DNA of 9,002 bases, from contig JADFOC010000070.1 in the NCBI GenBank assembly GCA_022563075.1, forward strand, positions 1 to 9,002, in the 5' to 3' direction. This DNA comes from Pseudomonadota bacterium. Its GTDB lineage: Bacteria; Pseudomonadota; Gammaproteobacteria; Pseudomonadales; Pseudohongiellaceae. This document shows, piece by piece, positions 1-7,678 of this stretch (position 1 is the first letter of the stretch; every line of letters starts with the position of its first letter). The translations under genes and the position numbers were made by a program. The notes beneath the pieces were generated by a model. It was given only the letters and a program-made list of their open reading frames with translations, had not been told where the DNA came from and did no database searches.

Positions 1-53
1 AAAATTTCGGTTTTAACTGGGAGTCTTGAAAAAGAGCAGTAAAATAATGACTT

Positions 54-83
54 AGAATACGGGCAGCTTCGCCAGACAGGCAA
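54..83 (-). promoter_or_regulatory. Weak candidate sigma-70 promoter downstream of nlpD
   Basis: In the 115 bases after the nlpD stop codon, the minus strand carries TTGCCT (78-83) and TATTCT (54-59) with an 18-base spacer; each hexamer matches the sigma-70 consensus at 4 of 6 positions. It would fire leftward, toward where rpoS normally lies. In E. coli and Pseudomonas the main rpoS promoter is inside nlpD, so this may be a secondary promoter or chance. The rest of 1-115 is A/T-rich and shows no open reading frame or convincing hairpin. Confidence 0.18.
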
Positions 84-115
84 TAAAAAACGGCCGATCC
101 AGAGGTCCAACAGCT

Positions 116-1051
116 TTATCGCCGGGGCAGGAATTCGGCCGGATCCACGGATTTGCCATCCACTCTGATTTCAAAATGCAGCATGACAATGCCAGAGGCG
201 TTGGCACCGACTTCGGCGATTTTTTCTCCCGCCATGACCCGACTACCTGCGCTTACCAGCATCACGCTATTGTGGGCGTATGCACTCAGGTATCTATCGC
301 TGTGACGAATGATAATCAGATCGCCGGTTCCCTGGATGCCGCTGCCAGAATAGACCACCTCGCCCGCACTGGCGGCTAACACCGGGTCGCCATAACCACC
401 ACCGATATCGATTCCTTTATTCACCTCTGCCTGAAATTCCCTTAACACCCTGCCATGGTGCGGCCACTGCCAGATCGGTTCCTGATTGCTTGATGCGGCT
501 ATTGGCTGCCGCACCAGGCCGCTGGAGGGGGATCCAACCGCCTGGGCACGAGCCACAGAATTATTGCTCACCACTGTGCCGATATTGCTGACGGGATTGG
601 TCGACGCATGATTAGCCGTGCGGTTCACATCGAGATTTAAGATTTGATCGACAAAGATGGTATAGGGTGCATGCAAGCCATTGGCGATAGCCAGCCGGCG
701 AAAATCCAAATCATATTGGAAGGCAATTGAGTGCAGTGTGTCACCACTGCGCACCCGATGGGATTGTGCCTGTCGCCGCGGAGATGATGGCACCACGCTA
801 GCGCTAGCATCAGGTGCTGCTGCTGCGGACGATGCAACAACGATGGCTGGCCGGCTGGGTGAGGCAATCAAACGGCTATCGGGAGTGGAGCTGTCGATGA
901 TTACGGGTGCGGTGACCACCTGCCTCACTCCCTGCTCCGTCACTGGTGCCTGGTAGTTGCCACCACAACAAGTCAGTAATAGCATCAAGGCTGTCACTGT
1001 CATCGGCGTTCGACGGTCTGACTTATGATCTGATTTTAACAAATATATCAA
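116..1051 (-). CDS. nlpD: NlpD: LysM/LytM-domain lipoprotein, murein amidase activator
   Basis: Outer-membrane lipoprotein of the NlpD/EnvC group; in E. coli NlpD activates the amidase AmiC to split septal peptidoglycan. Seen in the 311 residues: a basic start (KSDHKSDRR, 6-14), a hydrophobic stretch with cysteines at 28-29, a low-complexity Ala/Ser/Pro linker, a LysM domain (about 98-141, with the VRSGDTL motif), a second linker, and a C-terminal M23/LytM domain (about 195-310) ending in the family-typical FLPRR. The LytM metal site is degenerate: Asn211 stands where active enzymes have the first His (NKGIDIG), Asp215 remains, and HxH is reduced to one His (LHFEIR, His292). This fits a non-catalytic activator. 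The start is TTG at 1051, overlapping the TGA of the upstream gene (TTGA). The first ATG (1003) would give a shorter protein with no basic n-region, so I prefer TTG. rpoS is expected next to the left. Confidence 0.93.
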   Translation of the reverse strand: MIYLLKSDHKSDRRTPMTVTALMLLLTCCGGNYQAPVTEQGVRQVVTAPVIIDSSTPDSRLIASPSRPAIVVASSAAAAPDASASVVPSSPRRQAQSHRVRSGDTLHSIAFQYDLDFRRLAIANGLHAPYTIFVDQILNLDVNRTANHASTNPVSNIGTVVSNNSVARAQAVGSPSSGLVRQPIAASSNQEPIWQWPHHGRVLREFQAEVNKGIDIGGGYGDPVLAASAGEVVYSGSGIQGTGDLIIIRHSDRYLSAYAHNSVMLVSAGSRVMAGEKIAEVGANASGIVMLHFEIRVDGKSVDPAEFLPRR

Positions 1052-2046
1052 TCCAGAGATTCAGCATCAGCGATAAATGTTGCATTAGAAACCCAGTGTA
1101 AAAGATTCACCAGCACCAGGCCGGCCAGCAGGCAAATCAAGGTGGCTGCTAACATTGGCTCGTTTCCGGTAATCTCTAAATAGTTTAGCGGCAATACGTT
1201 AATGGATTGTAATGGATGCATGTCGCCCGCACTGTCGGTATAAAAACTCTGTGTCTGCTGCCATGGCCACAGCACCAAGATCGAGCCAAGCAGCATGCCG
1301 GTGATAAATCCGTAACTTAGTTGATGGTAATTCTTCAATAACCAGGCCAGCACTCTGGAAAAGGCAAGCAAACCGACGGCACAGCCTGCCAAGAAGACCA
1401 CGATATAGGGTAAATTTATCTCCACCAGCGCCTGCAAAATGAATTCCAGAACACCCAGCAGCAACAAGATAAAAGCGCCGGACAAGCCTGGCAGAATCAT
1501 CGCACAAATCGCCACCACGCCACTCAAAAATATGTACAGGTAAGACAGCTCACCCGAACCTGGATTCAAATAGCTGAGCGCGCCAACTAACATCATCCCA
1601 AGCAGCAACACCAGATAGCTTTTCCCTTGCTTTAAATTAAATTGCGATTTCAATATCCAGCTGGAAGCGAGCACCAGCCCGATAAAAAATCCCATTAAGG
1701 CGGTAAAATGATTCGCCAACAGATACAAGACGGTGTTGGCAGAAACCAGTAAACCACTCAAGATTCCCAGGCCAATCAGCAGCAAAAAACCGCCATTAAT
1801 ATGGCGCCAGAATCCGCGAATGTCACCGCCGAACAATAACTTGACCGCTGCCAGATCGATCGCGGTAATCGAGAAAATTAATTCATCATAGATGTTAGTG
1901 ATAACGGCGATAGTGCCTCCGGATACGCCGGGAACCGCATCCCCAAGTCCCATCGCCACGCCTTTTAGATAGAGAACTACTCGTGGCAACAGCAGAGATG
2001 TGGATGGCGGGGGTAACTTCGCTTGGTCGATAGGCGTGCCCGACAT
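1048..2046 (-). CDS. DUF368 membrane protein, probable polyprenyl-phosphate transporter (PopT type)
   Basis: A 332-residue polytopic inner-membrane protein with about nine or ten hydrophobic segments. The family signature appears twice, as expected for an internally duplicated transporter: GLGDAVPGVSGGTIAVI near 33-49 and AMILPGLSGAFILLLLG near 182-198. DUF368 proteins (Pfam PF04018) have been shown in other bacteria (named PopT) to return undecaprenyl phosphate across the cytoplasmic membrane for reuse in peptidoglycan and surface-polymer synthesis; that function is carried over here by family, not seen directly. The ATG start is preceded at 7 bases by AGGGGG, which overlaps the pcm stop. 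The 3' end overlaps the nlpD TTG start. Placement beside nlpD, and downstream of the isoprenoid genes ispD and ispF, fits an envelope role. The family call is firm; the substrate is inferred. Confidence 0.88.
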   Translation of the reverse strand: MSGTPIDQAKLPPPSTSLLLPRVVLYLKGVAMGLGDAVPGVSGGTIAVITNIYDELIFSITAIDLAAVKLLFGGDIRGFWRHINGGFLLLIGLGILSGLLVSANTVLYLLANHFTALMGFFIGLVLASSWILKSQFNLKQGKSYLVLLLGMMLVGALSYLNPGSGELSYLYIFLSGVVAICAMILPGLSGAFILLLLGVLEFILQALVEINLPYIVVFLAGCAVGLLAFSRVLAWLLKNYHQLSYGFITGMLLGSILVLWPWQQTQSFYTDSAGDMHPLQSINVLPLNYLEITGNEPMLAATLICLLAGLVLVNLLHWVSNATFIADAESLD

Positions 2047-2053
2047 GGTTTGA

Positions 2054-2059
2054 CCCCCT
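2054..2059 (-). promoter_or_regulatory. Strong ribosome binding site of the DUF368 gene, overlapping the pcm stop codon
   Basis: The minus strand reads TAGGGGGTCAAACC before ATG. The AGGGGG core begins inside the TAG stop of pcm and lies 7 bases from the ATG at 2046. Ribosomes finishing pcm would sit on this site, so translation of the two genes is probably linked. It is the clearest Shine-Dalgarno sequence in the left half of the window. Confidence 0.6.
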
Positions 2060-2729
2060 AGTGCTGTACCTGACCTACCAGCAGGGGCACAAAACGCACC
2101 GCATCCAGAATTTCGGTAGAGAAGTCATCCCCCTGGCGCGTGATCAACTGCAATTCCTGGCGCTCGTCTATCCCAACCGGTATCACCAGGCGGCCACCTT
2201 CAGCCAATTGCTGCAACAGTTCTTTGGGTATTTGTTGGGGCGCGGCGGTGGTCAGTATCGCGTCGAATGGTCCTTTTTCTTCCCATCCTGCACTACCATC
2301 ATCATGCTTGAATTCGATATTGCGCAAACCGAGCAACCTTAAGTTGTGCTTCGCCCGGTTCAGTAGCGGCTTGATGCGCTCTATGGTGAATACCGATATA
2401 GCCAGTTGCGCGATCACGGCGGTTTGATAGCCACAGCCGGTCCCTATTTCCAAAACCTTATCCACCGAACCACTGCTGATGATGGCTTCCGTCATGCGCG
2501 CAACAATATAGGGCTGAGAAATGGTTTGATTAAAACCAATTGGCAATGCCACATCTTCATAGGCACGATGTGCCAGGGCTTCATCCAGGAAAATGTGCCT
2601 GGGTGTCGAACGAATAACGTCCAGCACCTCCATACTGTTTATTCCCTGGTCCATCAAGCGACCTAATAAACGTTCTCGGGTTCGCTGCGAAGTCATGCCG
2701 ATACCATTTAGATTCAATTTATTTCTCAC
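2058..2729 (-). CDS. pcm: Pcm: protein-L-isoaspartate O-methyltransferase
   Basis: Cytoplasmic SAM-dependent enzyme that methylates L-isoaspartyl residues, starting repair of aged proteins. In the 223-residue reading the family segments are clear: [21 protein letters not shown] (61-81), SAM motif [14 protein letters not shown] (92-104), the post-I acidic ERI (117-119), motif II around [11 protein letters not shown] (154-164), motif [13 protein letters not shown] (177-186) and the closing AVRFVPL (210-216). The start is uncertain. GTG at 2729 has AGGTGAT and GAGAG upstream. ATG at 2696 gives the 212-residue form beginning [10 protein letters not shown], which matches the usual family length but has no evident Shine-Dalgarno sequence. 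The HDDGSAGW segment (142-149) is HGDGWQGW in E. coli, a local variation. surE, normally the immediate upstream partner, is absent; truD lies 63 bases upstream instead. Confidence 0.95.
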   Translation of the reverse strand: MRNKLNLNGIGMTSQRTRERLLGRLMDQGINSMEVLDVIRSTPRHIFLDEALAHRAYEDVALPIGFNQTISQPYIVARMTEAIISSGSVDKVLEIGTGCGYQTAVIAQLAISVFTIERIKPLLNRAKHNLRLLGLRNIEFKHDDGSAGWEEKGPFDAILTTAAPQQIPKELLQQLAEGGRLVIPVGIDERQELQLITRQGDDFSTEILDAVRFVPLLVGQVQH

Positions 2730-2792
2730 GATTTATCTCTCATCACCTGTTTCTCACTAGTTTTTCCGCAACCACAACTACCACTCACACCC

Positions 2793-3902
2793 TCAATTCG
2801 TGTTACATAATTCTCGTAGAAAACTGGTGGCATAGGTTCCTTTCGATAACTTGAATTCCAACAACAGATCCCGGTCGGTTGCCCAACTCCACCTCAGATT
2901 GGCTGGCACAAACCGCAATGCTCGGCGTGATGCATGCAATCCAAGCTGTTTTAGATCATCCAGCATAGTGCCAAAATGTGCAAAGACTGCTTCTTCAATA
3001 TCGGCCGCTTGGCGCCGGCTTACATACTTATCTTTTGCATCGATTAATCCCGCCAGGGCGCCGGTAATATGAATATCAAAGGTTTCCAGCCGCTGCTGCA
3101 ATACCTGATCCCAGTTCTGGTCATCCTGCAACACAAAACAACGATTGGTTGCATTGAGGTTAAGCACGTCTCCTTCGATATACCGATTCCAATTCTTATC
3201 TGCCAGGCGAGTGGACAACAGCTGGTTAAACAGATATGACCTGGCAGCCGAATACAGCATACTGCGTTGCTGACGGCGTCGTTCTTTATTGGAGATTGAT
3301 TCGTTATCTGCTGTCTGTCGCTGCCGCCGCATCAGCTCCAGCACCTGAGTCATGTTGCTCATCTGCTTGCCGAATCGTTGCGGGCCAAAGTAGTTGGGGA
3401 CTCCATCTCGCTGAATCAGACGCAACTTCTCCTCGAATTCAGATTGTGATCCGATACAGTCGCGCAGCCTGATCTTGAAGTGGTTGGATTTATGACTGCC
3501 AATCTTGAGCTTGCGATTGTTGCGCTGCGACTCCAGTATCTGCAGAAATTCATTTTCGATATCCCTCACTTTTCCTTCTTCATCAGCGGCAAGATGAACA
3601 CTAAACCATTGAGTACATTCGCCTCTCTTGTCCTTCAAGCCGGAATATCCGATAGCCGACAATTTGGTGCCGGTAGCGCTGCTTATGCGCCTGGCCACAT
3701 CGTTCGTGGTTAAATCAATTTTTTTTACCCGAATACAGAAGTGCTCACCCTCACCGGTGAAGGCAAAGCCCAGGTCTTCATCGACACAAAAATCTGTAAA
3801 TTGCGCTTTGATTACCGCGCAGGCCTGCGGTGGTCCGTTGGCATAGTTCAACTGATGCAGTGGCAGGATTTCCGAATCGTGGTGCTCGGCGCGTTTAAAC
3901 AT
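2793..3902 (-). CDS. truD: TruD: tRNA pseudouridine(13) synthase
   Basis: Cytoplasmic enzyme that converts U13 of certain tRNAs, notably tRNA-Glu, to pseudouridine. The catalytic Asp is in GYSGLKDKRG (87-95 counted from a GTG one codon upstream; Asp92), matching the E. coli GYAGLKD motif. Other family blocks are FxVDEDLGFxFTGEGEH (39-55), QWFSVHL (99-105), NYFGPQRFG (171-179), the TRUD insert region with HITGALAG (279-286), and a C-terminus of the LSKGTYATSFLREL type (353-366). The length of about 370 residues is in the family range. ATG at 3902 directly follows an in-frame GTG at 3905; either could be used. Both lie inside ispF, giving an 8- or 11-base overlap in a different frame, so the two are probably translationally coupled. 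There is no strong Shine-Dalgarno sequence. A basic, Gln/Arg-rich stretch (about 192-216) looks like a surface insertion. Confidence 0.95.
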   Translation of the reverse strand: MFKRAEHHDSEILPLHQLNYANGPPQACAVIKAQFTDFCVDEDLGFAFTGEGEHFCIRVKKIDLTTNDVARRISSATGTKLSAIGYSGLKDKRGECTQWFSVHLAADEEGKVRDIENEFLQILESQRNNRKLKIGSHKSNHFKIRLRDCIGSQSEFEEKLRLIQRDGVPNYFGPQRFGKQMSNMTQVLELMRRQRQTADNESISNKERRRQQRSMLYSAARSYLFNQLLSTRLADKNWNRYIEGDVLNLNATNRCFVLQDDQNWDQVLQQRLETFDIHITGALAGLIDAKDKYVSRRQAADIEEAVFAHFGTMLDDLKQLGLHASRRALRFVPANLRWSWATDRDLLLEFKLSKGTYATSFLRELCNTN

Positions 3903-4398
3903 CACTGTTCATCAATACCACGGCATAACAGGCGATTCCCTCTTCCCTGCCGATATAACCCATCCGCTCGGTGGTAGTGGCCTTGATATTGACGCGCTCC
4001 GGCGGCAGTTTCAATAAACTCGCCAGGTTCAGCGTCATCTCTGGGACATGTGGAGCAAGCCTGGGGACCTGCGCGACAACGGTTACATCGACATTCACTA
4101 GCTTGAAATGACGCGCACTCGCCAGATCGAGAACTTGCCGCAACAACTCGCTACTATCGGCATTGGCGTAGGCAGCGTCCGACTCCGGGAAATGCAGCCC
4201 GATGTCTCCCGCCGCGATGGCGCCCAGAATCGCATCACAGACCGCGTGCAACAGCAAATCACCATCGGAGTGCGCCACCAGGCTCCTCGGTTCTGGCAGC
4301 ACGATACCCGCCAGTTTTAACGGCTTGCGCGCATCGAATTCCTCATCAAATCGGTGCACGTCGAAGCCGTGTCCGATGCGCAGATTGATTTCCTTCAT
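3895..4398 (-). CDS. ispF: IspF: 2-C-methyl-D-erythritol 2,4-cyclodiphosphate synthase
   Basis: Catalyses the fifth step of the MEP pathway, cyclising CDP-ME 2-phosphate to MEcPP with release of CMP; the family works as a trimer with a divalent metal at each active site. Metal ligands are visible: Asp13 and His15 in GHGFDVHRF and His51 in the block AHSDGDLLLHAVCDA (42-56), equivalent to E. coli Asp8, His10 and His42. The second signature KATTTERMGYIGREEGIA (139-156) contains the threonine/glutamate cluster that binds the CDP moiety. The length of 167 residues is close to the usual 155-160. The ATG overlaps the ispD stop as ATGA, the classic arrangement for this pair; in some bacteria the two are fused, but here they are separate. 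The 3' end overlaps truD. Confidence 0.97.
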   Translation of the reverse strand: MKEINLRIGHGFDVHRFDEEFDARKPLKLAGIVLPEPRSLVAHSDGDLLLHAVCDAILGAIAAGDIGLHFPESDAAYANADSSELLRQVLDLASARHFKLVNVDVTVVAQVPRLAPHVPEMTLNLASLLKLPPERVNIKATTTERMGYIGREEGIACYAVVLMNSDV

Positions 4399-5105
4399 GC
4401 TATCGCCGCCTGCATGTCCAGTATCTTGCTCGCCAGGATTAAATCGCTCTCGTGGGTAATCTTGATATTGTCTTTGCTGCCTTCGATCATCTTAGGTTGA
4501 TAGCCTAATAACTCAACGGCGGCGGCTTCGTCCGTGACCTGGCAGTGAGCTCCGACGGTCTGCTCAATTGCCGTGAGCAACACACCGTAGCGGAACATCT
4601 GGGGGGTATAGGCATGCCAGTAATTGTTTCGATTGACGGTGGCTTGCACCAACCCCTGTGCATCGACTTGCTTCAAGGTATTATCGACCGGTGATCCCAG
4701 CAAGCCACCGACGGCATGGTCTTGTAACTGGATTATCAATTGCTCAATATCTGCAGTGCGCACACAGGGCCGTACTGCATCATGCACCAAGACCCAGTCA
4801 TCTTCGCTGACTTCAGATTGGATGCTGGTCAAGCCATTGAGAACAGATTGATGCCGTTCATCTCCTCCGCTGGTACAAACCAGTCGATCACCTAAGTCAA
4901 GGTCCAGGCCGACCTCCAGATCGGCCCAGTATCGATCTGCAGGATGCAGCACCACAACGATTTTCTGAATCGCTGCTACGCTGGCCAACCGGCGCAGGGC
5001 AACAGATATGATGGGAACACCGTTTACCGGCAGGTACTGTTTGGGGGTTTCCGATCCCATGCGGCGACCGATGCCAGCGGCTGGCAGAATAGCCCAAATT
5101 GTCAT
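4395..5105 (-). CDS. ispD: IspD: 2-C-methyl-D-erythritol 4-phosphate cytidylyltransferase
   Basis: Third step of the MEP pathway: couples MEP with CTP to give CDP-ME. From the ATG at 5105 the protein is 236 residues, the same as E. coli IspD. The nucleotide-binding start LPAAGIGRRMG (7-17) and PKQYL (21-25) supply the conserved Arg and Lys. GGDERHQSVLNGL (80-92), LVHDAVRPC (106-114), VNRN (157-160) and DNIKIT (212-217) complete the active site and MEP pocket. The reading frame stays open to a GTG at 5147, which would add 14 residues with no family counterpart, so I chose the ATG; its upstream AAGAAG is only a weak Shine-Dalgarno match. The ftsB stop lies 56 bases upstream and ispF follows with an ATGA overlap. 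The product feeds undecaprenyl phosphate and quinone synthesis. Confidence 0.97.
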   Translation of the reverse strand: MTIWAILPAAGIGRRMGSETPKQYLPVNGVPIISVALRRLASVAAIQKIVVVLHPADRYWADLEVGLDLDLGDRLVCTSGGDERHQSVLNGLTSIQSEVSEDDWVLVHDAVRPCVRTADIEQLIIQLQDHAVGGLLGSPVDNTLKQVDAQGLVQATVNRNNYWHAYTPQMFRYGVLLTAIEQTVGAHCQVTDEAAAVELLGYQPKMIEGSKDNIKITHESDLILASKILDMQAAIA

Positions 5106-5161
5106 AGTAATGTCTTCTTGTGGCCGCGAATTCCCGATTCGTGCCACCTTGAGAGTCTGTT

Positions 5162-5434
5162 TTAATCGATGAATAAATAGAAGGTTTCATCCTTGCCTAT
5201 CATGCCCAACTCTAACCTGGCACGCTCTTCCACCGCCTCCAGCCCATTTTTAAGATCCAATACTTCGATTTCCAGGAGTTTATTGCGCGCTCGAGAGATC
5301 GCATTGGCTGTGCGCTGGGTATTTAACTCTACATCCAGCAAATTTAGGGCGCGCTGGCTGTCCTCACCAAACCAGAGTTGGTACTGCAGGTTCAGAAAGG
5401 CAAACCCGAGAAAGCTGAAAAGTAATTTCATCAT
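5162..5434 (-). CDS. ftsB: FtsB: cell division protein of the FtsQLB complex
   Basis: Small bitopic inner-membrane protein that, with FtsL and FtsQ, regulates septal peptidoglycan synthesis by FtsWI. The 90-residue product has a three-residue cytoplasmic start (MMK), one transmembrane helix (about 4-19), the family block NLQYQLWFG (15-23), a periplasmic coiled coil (about 28-63) and the conserved end GLEAVEERARLELGM (64-78) followed by KDETFY (81-86). E. coli FtsB has the same blocks (LQYSLWFG, EALEERARNELSM, ETFY). The start is the ATG at 5434 or the adjacent one at 5431. The frame is open further, to an ATG at 5488 inside eno, but that would put 18 extra residues before the membrane helix and lacks family support. 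Nineteen bases separate it from the eno stop. The ftsB-ispD order is conserved in Gammaproteobacteria. Confidence 0.94.
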   Translation of the reverse strand: MMKLLFSFLGFAFLNLQYQLWFGEDSQRALNLLDVELNTQRTANAISRARNKLLEIEVLDLKNGLEAVEERARLELGMIGKDETFYLFID

Positions 5435-5453
5435 GAGTCTTAGTTTATGGCCA

Positions 5454-6764
<1,311 letters not shown>

Positions 6765-6780
6765 TAGATATAACCTAAAC

Positions 6781-6793
6781 CAATTACTAATTG
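6781..6793 (-). promoter_or_regulatory. Perfect 13-base A/T-rich dyad upstream of eno
   Basis: CAATTA and TAATTG are perfect inverted repeats around a single central base, lying in the 49-base gap between kdsA and eno, 28 bases before the eno ATG. Downstream on the minus strand is an A/T-rich stretch including TATATC and TATAAG, which could be -10 elements, but I see no good -35 at proper spacing. It could be an operator for an eno-proximal promoter. It has too few G/C pairs and no U-tract, so it is not a terminator. Function unproven. Confidence 0.25.
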
Positions 6794-6801
6794 TCTGATA
6801 C

Positions 6802-7656
<855 letters not shown>

Positions 7657-7678
7657 TTAAGTCCTGTTTTGATAGCGC

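Noticed and set aside
84..112. Possible intrinsic terminator after nlpD (CGGCCG followed by six T on the minus strand)
   Set aside because: The T-run is preceded by a G/C-rich hexamer, but I could not find a matching upstream arm to form a real stem; pairing would be only a few interrupted bases.
797..808. Perfect 12-base palindrome GCTAGCGCTAGC inside nlpD
   Set aside because: It lies in the low-complexity linker coding region (Ala/Ser codons), and about two perfect 12-base palindromes are expected by chance in 9 kb. No promoter-like elements accompany it.
5106..5147. Longer IspD starting at GTG 5147
   Set aside because: The 14 extra residues have no family counterpart; starting at ATG 5105 gives exactly the usual 236 residues.
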